From a bacterium (lineage in GTDB: Bacteria > JACRDZ01 > JAQUKH01), in contig JAQUKH010000024.1 in assembly GCA_028719205.1 (NCBI GenBank), forward strand, positions 1-43,777: 43,777 nucleotides of DNA. The letters are read 5' to 3'. Below the pieces are notes generated by a model. It saw only the letters and a list, made by a program, of their open reading frames with translations. It ran no database searches and was not told the origin of the DNA. Shown in pieces: positions 26,776 through 35,441 of the stretch. The position numbers were made by a program, and so were the translations under genes. Every line of letters begins with the position of its first letter. Positions within the stretch are counted from its first letter, which is position 1.

Positions 26776-27276
26776 CTAAAAATAATATCTTATGCCTAGT
26801 CCTGCATCCAGTTCAAAGTCTGAATTTGGCACCAAGTCAAGTAAAGGAACAATCTCAGCAAAAATATCAAAAGGAGCGGTTGGAAAAAGATAAGTTATCC
26901 CTAAAGGGATACGAATTCCGACTTTTGTGTCATTATTGTTATTATTGCTGGTGTTGATAAATTTAAATCTTGTACCAATGCCATAATAGAGAATAATATT
27001 CCTTTCATTTGTATTTAACACACTAAAGTCGTGCATAAGATAATCAAAATGGAGATCTATGTCGCTATGAGTTCCTGTCGACCAGGCAATAGCTCCATCA
27101 ATTGCCGTCCTTGGCCCTGTCCAAAATTTACCGCTAACTCCTGTCGGCTCACCTATAATAATTCCTAAACCAAACTTTTTATTCTGCGATCCGGCGTTTT
27201 GTGCTGATGCGGTGCCGCAAAGTAAAATTGCAACAAATGTAGCCGCGATAAGTATTTTTGAATAATTTAATTTCAT
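26776..27276 (-). CDS. Small outer-membrane beta-barrel protein, 166 aa
   Basis: Signal peptide MKLNYSKILIAATFVAILLCGTASA is followed by strand-rich sequence beginning FGLGIIIGEPTGVSGKFW and ending LGIRYYF, an aromatic outer-membrane signature. The EPTGVSGK segment recalls the DUF3996-type small barrels known from spirochaetes and candidate phyla; this family link is from memory of the motif and is tentative. Function unknown. AGGAG seven bases before ATG 27276 supports the start. It is followed by the methyltransferase on the same strand. Confidence 0.68.
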   Translation of the reverse strand: MKLNYSKILIAATFVAILLCGTASAQNAGSQNKKFGLGIIIGEPTGVSGKFWTGPRTAIDGAIAWSTGTHSDIDLHFDYLMHDFSVLNTNERNIILYYGIGTRFKFINTSNNNNNDTKVGIRIPLGITYLFPTAPFDIFAEIVPLLDLVPNSDFELDAGLGIRYYF

Positions 27277-27322
27277 GGAAAGCTCCTTTCTGATTTTTTA
27301 TTAATTATCGCCAAAAAATGGT

Positions 27323-27484
27323 TTAGTTTCGGGTTCTTCCAAATATAAAAGTCAGAACCGATAAAACTAGGAATATAAAGAACAGGATCTTAGCAATTTC
27401 AATGGCTGAACCCGCAATGCTGGTAAATCCCAACAACGCTGCTATAATCGCGATAATGAAAAATACTGCCGCCCAATGCAACAT
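27323..27484 (-). CDS. DUF1328 small membrane protein, 53 aa
   Basis: The minus strand from ATG 27484 encodes [20 protein letters not shown], then [18 protein letters not shown] and a polar end GRTRN. Two membrane helices with the [16 protein letters not shown] core match the DUF1328/YtjA family of ~55-residue inner-membrane proteins, which have no established function and are often stress-induced. GGAAGGAGG precedes the ATG. It lies in a run of small minus-strand membrane-protein genes, between the barrel at 26776 and the holin-like gene at 27742. Confidence 0.85.
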   Translation of the reverse strand: MLHWAAVFFIIAIIAALLGFTSIAGSAIEIAKILFFIFLVLSVLTFIFGRTRN

Positions 27485-27741
27485 GATAAAACCTCCTTCC
27501 TTTTAAATGCCAGATAGATCATTTCGAACAATTTCCGGCCACCGGTACTATCATGTTAAAATATAAGTCAATTGTACCTGGGTATAATACCTGTTTATCC
27601 CCTTCAAGGATAACAATGAGTAATCCGTCTTAGTCGCCCACCTGCCGGATACGCAGGGACCGTTTAACTCATAAGCAAAAAAAGTTGATCAGATCGGATT
27701 ACAAAACTGTCGACAAGAAGCCAGTTAGCTTTTTAATTGGG
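27485..27741. other. Gene-free stretch with short palindromes
   Basis: This 257-base region has no convincing open frame. It holds a perfect palindrome GGTATAATACC (27581-27591) and a 6-bp inverted repeat TTATCC...GGATAA (27595-27613). A TTGACT on the minus strand (near 27567) lacks a convincing -10. It is the upstream region of the DUF1328 gene, so these may be regulatory sites. Confidence 0.4.
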
Positions 27742-28026
27742 TCAGTCGGTCCGGCATTTTGCAAGGCACGCGAAAATCAGCGCTAGTATAACGGAAAGAA
27801 TTGACACTAATATCGATGCGGCGGCAGGTGGCATCTGCGCGGTAAGGTACTGGTATATTCCCAGCAGAAAAAATCCCGACGCGGCAAGAACCAGCAGGGC
27901 GGAAATTACTATAAATGCCAGTGCCCAAATCAGGTTCATTATCTTTTTCTTTATTATTTTTTCTTCCATTTCAATAAAACGCAGAAATGGTTCAGCAAGA
28001 TTAATCAGCATCGTTAGTATTTTCAT
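27742..28026 (-). CDS. Holin-like (YqjE-type) inner-membrane protein, 94 aa
   Basis: Two long hydrophobic helices (about IWALAFIVISALLVLAASGF and AASILVSILSVILALIF) flank a short polar loop, after an amphipathic N-terminus containing EEKIIKKK. This resembles the phage-holin-superfamily-III / YqjE group, which commonly follows a DUF883 gene as here. The role is not established; lysis is not implied. The start is ATG 28026, with GGAAGG six bases before, overlapping the upstream gene by 26 bases. An in-frame upstream codon at 28068 is less likely. Confidence 0.7.
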   Translation of the reverse strand: MKILTMLINLAEPFLRFIEMEEKIIKKKIMNLIWALAFIVISALLVLAASGFFLLGIYQYLTAQMPPAAASILVSILSVILALIFACLAKCRTD

Positions 28027-28345
28027 TTTTTGCCTTCCTGGTACAAACTTTGGCGATCGCGTAACCAACGCCGAATGCTATCATAATACTTATGAACGGG
28101 TGTTCCTCAACTTGAGTTGTAACCTCCCTGACGACTTTTTTCCCGCGTGCCTTTGATGCGTAAAACTTATCCATAAGATCCGCCCATATTTGATGGCTTT
28201 TCTCAATAACTTGATCTTTTTCGTCAGATACTTTTGCTCCGGCATAATTTTTTATGCCGCTAAAGAGTTTTGTAATATCTGTGCGCAGATTCGCGATCTC
28301 GGACCTTAGCTCGTCGAGTTCTTTATCATGTGTTTTTTCAATCAT
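28001..28345 (-). CDS. DUF883 (YqjD/ElaB-like) membrane-anchored protein, 114 aa
   Basis: A long charged helix/coiled coil (HDKELDELRSEIANLRTDITKLFSGI and onward) ends in a single C-terminal membrane segment, HPFISIMIAFGVGYAIAKV, then a basic tail. This is the DUF883 layout. In E. coli YqjD and ElaB are tail-anchored proteins linked to stationary phase and ribosome binding (established for those proteins, inferred here). AAGGAGG precedes ATG 28345. It is first in a small operon with the holin-like gene. Its upstream region carries one copy of a conserved element also found upstream of the PEP-CTERM gene. Confidence 0.78.
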   Translation of the reverse strand: MIEKTHDKELDELRSEIANLRTDITKLFSGIKNYAGAKVSDEKDQVIEKSHQIWADLMDKFYASKARGKKVVREVTTQVEEHPFISIMIAFGVGYAIAKVCTRKAKNENTNDAD

Positions 28346-28384
28346 ATTATTTCCTCCTTATAATTATTTAACTATTATAATAAA

Positions 28385-28430
28385 AAAAAATGATTAGAAT
28401 GTAAATTGGCTGAATCCGCTTTATATTGAC
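28385..28430 (-). repeat. Conserved upstream element, copy A
   Basis: Read on the minus strand, 46 bases from GTCAATA through CGGATTCAGCCAATTTA to CATTTTTT match copy B (31942-31987) at 39 of 46 positions without gaps. It ends 40 bases before the DUF883 ATG. It looks like a shared promoter/operator; no known regulator consensus was recognised. Confidence 0.65.
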
Positions 28431-28529
28431 AAATTGGAACTTTTAACCCAGGATTTTTATATTTTATTGCATATAGGGTAAATCGTAGCATTGCTTTTAA
28501 AAATTATTATTATGATCTTATTGTCGGAT

Positions 28530-29270
28530 TTAAAACCTATGATATAGATCAATGCTGAAATAACCGGAGGATGAAATACTGTTGCTATGCCTGTAACCCA
28601 ATCCAAAAAGAATAGACAAATTTTCTTTTAGTTTCTGTATTTCGAAGATCGGGCCTAAACGGTAAGCTGAATAATCACTATTGCCTTCTCCAATGCCTTC
28701 CATTCCGATAAAATATTTATTGGTAATTTTATTTGATGGTACTAAATATTTAAGTTTACCTCTTCCCCAGAGAGAATGGCCTATTGTGTTGTAATCTCCT
28801 AAAAGGTTTATAATAAGCCTTTCTGACAGGTCTCTGGTATAGTCGGTTTCAAGTATTAGTCCTGTTTTTGGCCCTCGTGTTGAATTACTTTTATCATCAG
28901 GGTGGAAGGAAGTATTTCTTTTAACAATTCCTCCTATTACTGTTAAATATGCGCTGCGATAAAGGCGTGTTTCCCCAATAAACAGTTTTAGTTCAGGTAC
29001 TTTGGCCTTAATAATCTCTGTGCCTGATTCATATTCATAATTTAAATAATCCGCGATGATTTTTGCCGTTAACACCCGTTGATCGTCAATTTTATGGTCA
29101 AGGCCGACCCCTAAATATTCGAATCCCTGATTCTTTGTGTCGGTATACCAGCCTGAATATATATCTACTCCGGTGATGATTTTTTTACTGCCGGCGTTAA
29201 CAGGTGAAATAAAAAATACGGACAAATAAACTAAACAAATAAAAAAAGAATAGAAATATTTTATTTTCAT
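28530..29270 (-). CDS. BcsS-like outer-membrane protein of a cellulose-type operon, 246 aa
   Basis: Signal peptide (MKIKYFYSFFICLVYLSVFFISPVNA), then amphipathic strands (VDIYSGWYTDTKNQGFEYLGVGLDH, YLTVIGGIV, GLGYRHSN) ending SIDLYHRF with a terminal Phe. Length, position directly behind a BcsA-like synthase and the GxDxYSGWYxD start resemble the BcsS cellulose-biosynthesis family of predicted barrels. The start codon lies 3 bases after the synthase stop, so translation is probably coupled. It may serve as the outer-membrane part of polysaccharide export. Family call is moderate; a generic barrel is the alternative. Confidence 0.62.
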   Translation of the reverse strand: MKIKYFYSFFICLVYLSVFFISPVNAGSKKIITGVDIYSGWYTDTKNQGFEYLGVGLDHKIDDQRVLTAKIIADYLNYEYESGTEIIKAKVPELKLFIGETRLYRSAYLTVIGGIVKRNTSFHPDDKSNSTRGPKTGLILETDYTRDLSERLIINLLGDYNTIGHSLWGRGKLKYLVPSNKITNKYFIGMEGIGEGNSDYSAYRLGPIFEIQKLKENLSILFGLGYRHSNSISSSGYFSIDLYHRF

Positions 29271-29273
29271 ATT

Positions 29274-31136
29274 TTAATCCCTTATTCTGTTTGCCATGCT
29301 TAATTTTAGGAATTTAGCCTGTGCAGGGGCTGCCACAAGCATTAGAAACCTTATGATCTTATCCTTATCTGATTCGCTGATATTTTTGAATTCAATTCCG
29401 TTCATATATTTGTTCATATTTTTTGATATCTTAAACAGGCTGGACATTTTTATTTCTCCCAAAGTATTTATGTAAATTCCATCCGGAAGAAAAATTTTGA
29501 GTTTCAAGACCCGGCCTGCCGGCATTGGATCATCTGTAGTTAAAGAAAGGCCATAGGGTGAAATATTTCTCGCGAAACCCGAGTTTTCTTTTTTTATTTC
29601 ACTTAAGCCAACATTTTCATATTGTACATTTATGTCAAATTTACCATCGAAGCGGTATAATTTCCTGAAATCTTTCTTACTCAAAGCGGATAAAGCCATT
29701 GGTACCGTTAAGATAGTGTAAAATATAGCCCAGAATATACTTGCAAGATATGCCCAAAATTGTATCCCGCCCAAATGGAAAATATCAATAACGCCCTTAA
29801 TAATAGCAATACAGCTAAGCATAGATATAGACAGCTGGAGGCTTACTTCGTTCAGATTATTTTCCATTCTGCTCTGTTTGGGAGTAACTATATATTTTTC
29901 TTTTCCAAATATCCCTCTTATCACAGCCTTCATTTGGTTGACAAGTTTAATTATATTATATTGTTCCACTAATATTATTCCTCTAAAGCCGCCCATTGTA
30001 AGGCTCATGCCATAAACACTTACAAAAAAATATGGGACAAAGAAATTTAGAAAAGTTGAAGGGTCGGAGTGTATTGGTATAAATCCGGTATTTAATATTA
30101 TAATGGGTACCAATAAATAAATTAATTTCTGGAATCCGCCAAAATAAGTATACATAGAGGCAAAGTAACACAACCTTTGCGGTATTGATAATCCTTTTGT
30201 TGTCAGAGGATTATTTATCTTCCATACCTGCATCGCGCCTGCTCCCCAGCGGAATCTCTGGATGGCAAATCCGCCTAAAGTTGATGGGGCAATACCCCTG
30301 GCCATAGTCTTATTATAATATACAGAATGCCAGCCTTTCGCGTGTAATCTAAGGGCGGTATGGATATCTTCTGTTATTGTTTCTTCAGCAAAACCTCCGA
30401 TCTCATCTATGGCCTTTCTTCTTATCATAGTTGTACTGCCGCAATAAAATGCCGCGTTCCAGTAATCTTTCCCCGGCTGTATCACAGAATAAAACAGTTC
30501 TTGTTCATGCCATGAATAGCCTTTGCTCCAATTGGTCGTGTGTTGGAAGGAATCTAGGTTGTAAAAATCCTGGGGCATTTGTACCAGAGCGACTTTTTCA
30601 TCGATAAAAAAGCCTATTGTTTCATTAATCAGGGTAGGCAAAGGTATATGATCGGCATCAAGGGTTAATAAAAATTCACCATTTATATGTTTTAAAGCGC
30701 TATTTAGATTTCCCGCCTTAGCGTTTTTTCTTTCAGTTCGTGACATATACACACAATTTAATTTTTCAGCTAAAACTTTTATCTCAGGCCTCCGGCCGTC
30801 GTCAAGAACATAGGTCGTGTGAGGATATTTCAGGTCCATGCATCCCAGCAACGTCATTCTTAAAAGATGCTCGGGTTCGTCGTATGTAGGCACAAGTATA
30901 TCCACGGTTTTGTTTTGCAGCGGTGGAAGAGATTTCCTTTTGGTGGGATTCCATACCATAAAAAAGAAAAGGGTTGTTTCAATAAAACCATGTAACTCGG
31001 CAATTAATAGAAGAAGTGAAAACCACAGGGCATTAGGATTTAAAGTAAAACGAAATCTCCAGATAAGATACCTTACACTGAAAATAACCGACAAGATCAT
31101 TATCAGCCATCGCCAATATTTTTTATAGTCCTCCAT
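29274..31136 (-). CDS. BcsA-like processive glycosyltransferase with C-terminal PilZ domain, 620 aa
   Basis: GT2 family polysaccharide synthase. Two N-terminal membrane helices are followed by the cytoplasmic catalytic domain with DDG (112-114), DADH (from 160), TED (255-257) and QRFRW (293-297), the full D, DxD, TED, QxxRW set of cellulose and related synthases. Further membrane helices (~320-480) precede a PilZ domain with RKLYR (491-495) and NISPYG (524-529), the RxxxR and [DN]xSxxG residues that bind cyclic-di-GMP. Activity should therefore be turned on by c-di-GMP. No BcsB, BcsC or BcsZ is nearby, so the polymer may not be cellulose. ATG 31136 has AAGGA upstream; an in-frame TTG at 31160 is the alternative start. 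Confidence 0.9.
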   Translation of the reverse strand: MEDYKKYWRWLIMILSVIFSVRYLIWRFRFTLNPNALWFSLLLLIAELHGFIETTLFFFMVWNPTKRKSLPPLQNKTVDILVPTYDEPEHLLRMTLLGCMDLKYPHTTYVLDDGRRPEIKVLAEKLNCVYMSRTERKNAKAGNLNSALKHINGEFLLTLDADHIPLPTLINETIGFFIDEKVALVQMPQDFYNLDSFQHTTNWSKGYSWHEQELFYSVIQPGKDYWNAAFYCGSTTMIRRKAIDEIGGFAEETITEDIHTALRLHAKGWHSVYYNKTMARGIAPSTLGGFAIQRFRWGAGAMQVWKINNPLTTKGLSIPQRLCYFASMYTYFGGFQKLIYLLVPIIILNTGFIPIHSDPSTFLNFFVPYFFVSVYGMSLTMGGFRGIILVEQYNIIKLVNQMKAVIRGIFGKEKYIVTPKQSRMENNLNEVSLQLSISMLSCIAIIKGVIDIFHLGGIQFWAYLASIFWAIFYTILTVPMALSALSKKDFRKLYRFDGKFDINVQYENVGLSEIKKENSGFARNISPYGLSLTTDDPMPAGRVLKLKIFLPDGIYINTLGEIKMSSLFKISKNMNKYMNGIEFKNISESDKDKIIRFLMLVAAPAQAKFLKLSMANRIRD

Positions 31137-31176
31137 CTTTAAGGATTCCTTAATAAACAAATAAATTTTTACTGTT

Positions 31177-31860
31177 TTATTTTATTAATCTTTTACGTAA
31201 TCCCGCGAAACCGAATAATCCTGAAGCTAAACTGACGAGTAACATAATTGTGCCTGGTTCGGGAGTTTGAACTGTTGATATTCTCCCTTGCAAATGTCCC
31301 CAATCAGAATAATCAGGGCCTGCTGAAGAAACCCCGAAATAAAGGTAATCGTTATAATTAAGAAAAATATTGGTTAGATTATAATTAACAACATCTCCCG
31401 GATTCAGGTAACTTGAGAATAATAAAGTGTCATTTTTTTTAATATAGCTTTGAATATAACCGCTATCAGGATACAGATTATCTATCTTTAACCAGAAAGA
31501 ACCCGTTAAATTATATAAATTATTATAAGGCGATAAAAAGGCAAGGTTTACGTCTTCTGTACCATATTCAGTTCCACATTGCGGCATTGAGGACGGATGC
31601 ATATATATCCATGGTTGATTAACTTTCACGATCATAGGATTCTCAAATGGCTGTTCCGGAGTTAAAAAAGTATGGTTCGCATCAGGTTTTTTAGCTATAG
31701 ACCTATATGTGTTTGTTTCAGGACTATAACCATAAGCATACAATCCATTTTCACCCTGGTAATTGGGGAACTGAGACCAAAGATCAATAGTGAGAGCTCC
31801 TGCGCTTTGCCCACCTGCTAAAATAAAAATTGTACTTAAAAAAAATAATAATTTTTTCAT
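31177..31860 (-). CDS. PEP-CTERM sorting-domain secreted protein, 227 aa
   Basis: An N-terminal signal peptide (MKKLLFFLSTIFILAGGQSAGA) and a C-terminal sorting tail are present: TPEPGT (Pro200 onward), a hydrophobic helix (IMLLVSLASGLFGFAGL) and a basic end RKRLIK. PEP-CTERM tails are processed by exosortases and occur in bacteria that make exopolysaccharide (established for the family). The middle (WSQFPNYQGENGLYAYGY and onward) is a strand-rich domain I do not recognise. It lies 40 bases upstream of the synthase on the same strand and is probably first in the operon. No exosortase gene is in the window. AAGGATGG serves as ribosome-binding site. Confidence 0.85.
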   Translation of the reverse strand: MKKLLFFLSTIFILAGGQSAGALTIDLWSQFPNYQGENGLYAYGYSPETNTYRSIAKKPDANHTFLTPEQPFENPMIVKVNQPWIYMHPSSMPQCGTEYGTEDVNLAFLSPYNNLYNLTGSFWLKIDNLYPDSGYIQSYIKKNDTLLFSSYLNPGDVVNYNLTNIFLNYNDYLYFGVSSAGPDYSDWGHLQGRISTVQTPEPGTIMLLVSLASGLFGFAGLRKRLIK

Positions 31861-31941
31861 TTAATTGTCCCATCCTTTCAATTACATTAATTATGATTCC
31901 ACGATTTACTAAAAAATTCAAATTTCATATATAATATTATC

Positions 31942-31987
31942 AAAAAATGGCTAAAATATAAATTGGCTGATTCCGTTTTCTATTGAC
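31942..31987 (-). repeat. Conserved upstream element, copy B
   Basis: Second copy of the 46-base element (39/46 identical to 28385-28430), in the same orientation relative to the downstream minus-strand gene. It ends 82 bases before the PEP-CTERM start and lies in the divergent region shared with gap. Confidence 0.65.
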
Positions 31988-32024
31988 TTTTTACCACATT
32001 TTCCCTGACGAATTCAAAAAAGAG

Positions 32025-32052
32025 TTGACTATTTATGAAAAATGACTATAAT
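32025..32052 (+). promoter_or_regulatory. Sigma-70 promoter of gap / pgk-tpi
   Basis: TTGACT (32025-32030), 16-base spacer, TATAAT (32047-32052). Predicted start is near 32059, followed by AAAAGGAG and ATG 32091. Confidence 0.82.
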
Positions 32053-32090
32053 TTCTGTGGTTTAATAACTAAGACCTAAAAGGAGACCAC

Positions 32091-33098
32091 ATGGCTATAA
32101 AAATCGCGATTAACGGGTTCGGAAGGATCGGCAGGAATTTCATGAGGATAGCCTCAGATCAAAAAAATTTTGAAATTGTGGCGATAAATGATCTGACGGA
32201 TGCCTCGGTTTTGGCTCATCTCTTAAAATATGATTCAGTTCACAGGATTTTTAACAAGGATGTAAAAGCTCAGGATAATAACATCATTGTTGACGGCCGT
32301 AAAATTAAAGTGATTTCTGAGAAAGATATTAATAAACTGCCATGGAAAGACCTTGGCGCGGATATAGTTATTGAGTCCACAGGCCTTTTTACGGAAAAAG
32401 AAAAAGCGCAGGTTCATTTAACGAACGGCGCGAAAAAGGTAATTATAAGCGCTCCCGCGAAAAATCCGGATATAACAATTGTTTTAGGTGTAAATGAAAA
32501 GACCTATGACAAGTCTAAACATCATATTATTTCAAACGCCTCATGCACCACAAATTGTTTAGCGCCTATCGCTAAAATAATTGATGAGAATTATAAGATC
32601 AAGCACGGGTTCATGCTTACTACCCACTCGTATACTAATGACCAGAGAATTTTGGATCTGCCGCACAAGGACCTTCGCAGGGCGAGAGCCGCGGCGGTTT
32701 CAATGATACCTACTACAACAGGCGCGGCAACCGCGACCGCTTTAGTTCTTCCGCAATTAAAAGGGAAGCTTGATGGTTTGTCGGTAAGAGTTCCCACACC
32801 AAATGTTTCAATGGTGGATTTTGTGACTGAAGTGGAAAAAACTACCACGAAAGAAGAAGTTAACGCGGCATTAAAGAAAGCTACTCAAAATGAATTAAAA
32901 GGAATTCTTGATTTTTGCGAACTGCCTTTGGTTTCTATAGACTTTTTGGATAATCCGCATTCATCGATAGTGGACGCCTTGTCAACAATGGTAATTGATA
33001 AAACTATGATAAAGGTGATCTCCTGGTATGACAACGAATGGGGATATTCCAGCAGGCTGGTAGATTTAGTTAATTATGTTAATAAACAGGGGTTGTAA
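32091..33098 (+). CDS. gap: Glyceraldehyde-3-phosphate dehydrogenase, type I, 335 aa
   Basis: Glycolytic oxidation of glyceraldehyde 3-phosphate to 1,3-bisphosphoglycerate. The Rossmann motif [13 protein letters not shown] opens the protein, the catalytic Cys lies in [12 protein letters not shown], the catalytic His in THSYTNDQ, and the C-terminal [16 protein letters not shown] is complete. A clear promoter and AGGAG precede the ATG. The stop overlaps the pgk-tpi start (TAATG), so the three glycolytic activities are translated together. Cofactor preference (NAD most likely, Asp in the AINDL segment) is inferred. Confidence 0.97.
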   Translation: MAIKIAINGFGRIGRNFMRIASDQKNFEIVAINDLTDASVLAHLLKYDSVHRIFNKDVKAQDNNIIVDGRKIKVISEKDINKLPWKDLGADIVIESTGLFTEKEKAQVHLTNGAKKVIISAPAKNPDITIVLGVNEKTYDKSKHHIISNASCTTNCLAPIAKIIDENYKIKHGFMLTTHSYTNDQRILDLPHKDLRRARAAAVSMIPTTTGAATATALVLPQLKGKLDGLSVRVPTPNVSMVDFVTEVEKTTTKEEVNAALKKATQNELKGILDFCELPLVSIDFLDNPHSSIVDALSTMVIDKTMIKVISWYDNEWGYSSRLVDLVNYVNKQGL

Positions 33099-35047
33099 TG
33101 AATAAATTATCAGTAAGAGACCTGGATGTAAAAGGTAAAAGGATCCTTATCAGGACCGATTTCAATGTGCCGCTTGATAAGAAGGGCGAAATCATTGATA
33201 TTATCAGGATAACAAGTTCCATTCCTACAATAAAAAATGTTATTGACCGCGGCGGCCGGGCCATTTTGATCTCTCATCTGGGAAGGGCGAAGGGTGAGGT
33301 TATTGAAGGCCTTAGAATGAATAAGGTCGCGGAAAAACTGGAAGTGGCGTTAGGCAAAAAAATAAAAAAATTGAATGACTGCATAGGGACTTCTGTTGAA
33401 ATGTCAGTAGCGGGGATGAAAGACGGTGATGTAATTCTTCTGGAAAATGTAAGGTTTTATAATGAGGAAGAGGATAATGACCCTGAATTCGCACAGAAAT
33501 TAGCAAAACTCTGTGATTATTACGTAAATGACGCTTTCAGTGTTTCTCATCGGGCACACGCGTCGGTTGTCGGCGTGACTAAATTTGTTTCAAAGGCAGC
33601 AGCCGGTTTGTTAATGGAAAAGGAAATAAAATATCTGGGACAGGCAGTCCAAAATCCAAAAAGGCCGTTTTTGGTTATTCTTGGCGGAAGCAAAGTTTCA
33701 GATAAAATAGAAATATTTAAACATCTTTTACATAAAGTCGACACGTTTTTGATCGGCGGAGGGATGGCCTACACATTTTTAAAATCTCAGGGGATATTAA
33801 CCGGAGATTCTTTGGTAGAGAAAGACAAACTGGATGTCGCTAATGAGATCCTGGAAAATGTAAAAAAGAATCATAGCAAAATAATTTTGCCTGTAGACCA
33901 TATTATTGCTGATGAATTTTCAAAGACAGCTAACAGCAGGGTCCAGGATGAAAAATCAATACCTGATGGCTGGCGGGGTATGGATATCGGGCCTAAAACA
34001 ATTGAGCTTTTTAAAAAAGAAATTGAAAAAGCAAATACGATCCTTTGGAACGGGCCTGTCGGGGTTTACGAATTACCCCAGTTTAAAAATGGAACGATCG
34101 CGCTCGCGAAACTTTTGGCTGAATCAAAAGCGACAACGATCATAGGAGGCGGGGATTCAGCGGCGGCGATACATGACAGTAATGTAGAAGATAAAATTAC
34201 CCATATTTCCACAGGCGGCGGCGCGTCATTAGAATTTCTTGAAGGAAAATCGCTTCCGGGAATAGAAGCACTCAGCGATATTGAAGGAAGAAAAATATTT
34301 ATTGCCGGGAATTGGAAAATGAATACACTGCAGAAAGACGCGAGAATACTTATAAACGGCATCAAGGAAAAGACAGATGGATTTAAAAATATTGATATAG
34401 CATTTATCCCGCCCTATACTCATCTTTTTTTAATGCAGGATATACTTAAGGATTCAAATATCAAATTTGGGGCTCAAAATATGTATTTTGAAGAAAAGGG
34501 AGCATATACCGGAGAAATATCGCCGTTGATGCTTAAGGATTTAGGCTGTACTTATGTTATAATAGGCCACTCGGAAAGACGGAAATATTTTAATGAGAAC
34601 GATGAGCTTTTAAATAAAAAAATAAAATCCGCTTTGAAACACGGGTTATTTCCGATTTATTGTGTTGGAGAGACTCAGGAAGAAAGGGATAAAAATTTAC
34701 ATCAGAAGGTAGTAGAAAAACAATTAATTAATGGTTTAACCGGAATAACCAGTGATGAAATTAAGAAAATAACAATTGCTTATGAGCCGGTATGGGCGAT
34801 CGGTACCGGTAAAAACGCGACACCTGAGCAAGCGGAAGAAATGCATAAATTTATCAGGAACCGGATTTCAGTGATCTATGATGAGGAAATTTCTTCTAAT
34901 GTCCGTATCCAATACGGGGGAAGTGTAACTTCTGAAAATGTGGCGGATATTCTTAAACAGGAAAACATTGATGGCGCGCTGGTTGGAGGCGCGAGCCTAA
35001 AAATTGATACTTTTTCGGATCTGTTAAAAATTGCAAATAATTTGTAA
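33098..35047 (+). CDS. pgk-tpiA: Fused phosphoglycerate kinase - triosephosphate isomerase, 649 aa
   Basis: A single open frame without an internal stop. Residues ~1-396 are phosphoglycerate kinase (RTDFNVPLD, SHLGRAKG, LENVRFY, NDAFSVSHRAHAS, GGGDSAAAI with ISTGGGASLEFLEG). Residues ~397-649 are triosephosphate isomerase (IAGNWKMN with catalytic Lys, IIGHSERR with catalytic His ~491, AYEPVWAIGTGKNATPEQ with catalytic Glu ~563, the YGGSV phosphate loop). All catalytic residues are present in both halves. Such a fusion is well known in Thermotoga. It overlaps gap at the start and is followed by secG with 12 bases between. Confidence 0.96.
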   Translation: MNKLSVRDLDVKGKRILIRTDFNVPLDKKGEIIDIIRITSSIPTIKNVIDRGGRAILISHLGRAKGEVIEGLRMNKVAEKLEVALGKKIKKLNDCIGTSVEMSVAGMKDGDVILLENVRFYNEEEDNDPEFAQKLAKLCDYYVNDAFSVSHRAHASVVGVTKFVSKAAAGLLMEKEIKYLGQAVQNPKRPFLVILGGSKVSDKIEIFKHLLHKVDTFLIGGGMAYTFLKSQGILTGDSLVEKDKLDVANEILENVKKNHSKIILPVDHIIADEFSKTANSRVQDEKSIPDGWRGMDIGPKTIELFKKEIEKANTILWNGPVGVYELPQFKNGTIALAKLLAESKATTIIGGGDSAAAIHDSNVEDKITHISTGGGASLEFLEGKSLPGIEALSDIEGRKIFIAGNWKMNTLQKDARILINGIKEKTDGFKNIDIAFIPPYTHLFLMQDILKDSNIKFGAQNMYFEEKGAYTGEISPLMLKDLGCTYVIIGHSERRKYFNENDELLNKKIKSALKHGLFPIYCVGETQEERDKNLHQKVVEKQLINGLTGITSDEIKKITIAYEPVWAIGTGKNATPEQAEEMHKFIRNRISVIYDEEISSNVRIQYGGSVTSENVADILKQENIDGALVGGASLKIDTFSDLLKIANNL

Positions 35048-35059
35048 AGGAGGAGTTTA

Positions 35060-35440
35060 GTGCATACATTAATTCTTATAATTCATGTTTTAGTTTGTTT
35101 AGCATTGGTGCTTATTGTTTTGCTTCAGCAGGGCAAAGGCACTGATATTGGTTCTGTTTTCGGAGGCGGCGGACAAAATCCATTATTGGGCAGCCGCGGA
35201 GCAGCGAGTTTGATCGGAAAGGTAACAGTAGGTTGCGCGGCGGTTTTTATGTGTACCTCTCTTTATCTTTCAACAATGGGCCGCCGGGCTGCTGTCGGAA
35301 CAAGTAATTCCTTGTTAGAAAAAGCCGCGCAGGAAGAAGCAGCCAGAATGCATGCCGGCCACGCTCAGCAGGAGTTAAATAGTAATGTTTTACCTGCTTT
35401 GCCGGGATCAGTTACTCCATTAAATTCAAGCAACAAATAG
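35060..35440 (+). CDS. secG: Preprotein translocase subunit SecG, 126 aa
   Basis: Non-essential subunit of the SecYEG channel. The two membrane helices typical of SecG are visible (LILIIHVLVCLALVLIVLL and LIGKVTVGCAAVFMCTSLYLS), joined by the family loop QQGKGTDIGSVFGGGGQNPLLGSRG. The C-terminal tail is longer than average and Ala/Glu/Gln rich. The start codon is GTG 35060, with GGAGG upstream. The gap-pgk-tpi-secG order is common in bacteria. Confidence 0.93.
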   Translation: MHTLILIIHVLVCLALVLIVLLQQGKGTDIGSVFGGGGQNPLLGSRGAASLIGKVTVGCAAVFMCTSLYLSTMGRRAAVGTSNSLLEKAAQEEAARMHAGHAQQELNSNVLPALPGSVTPLNSSNK

Positions 35441-35441
35441 T

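Noticed and set aside
31959-31987. TTGGC...CCG segment of the conserved element as a sigma-54 promoter
   Set aside because: The GG-to-GC distance is two bases short in copy A, and copy B lacks the -12 GC altogether.
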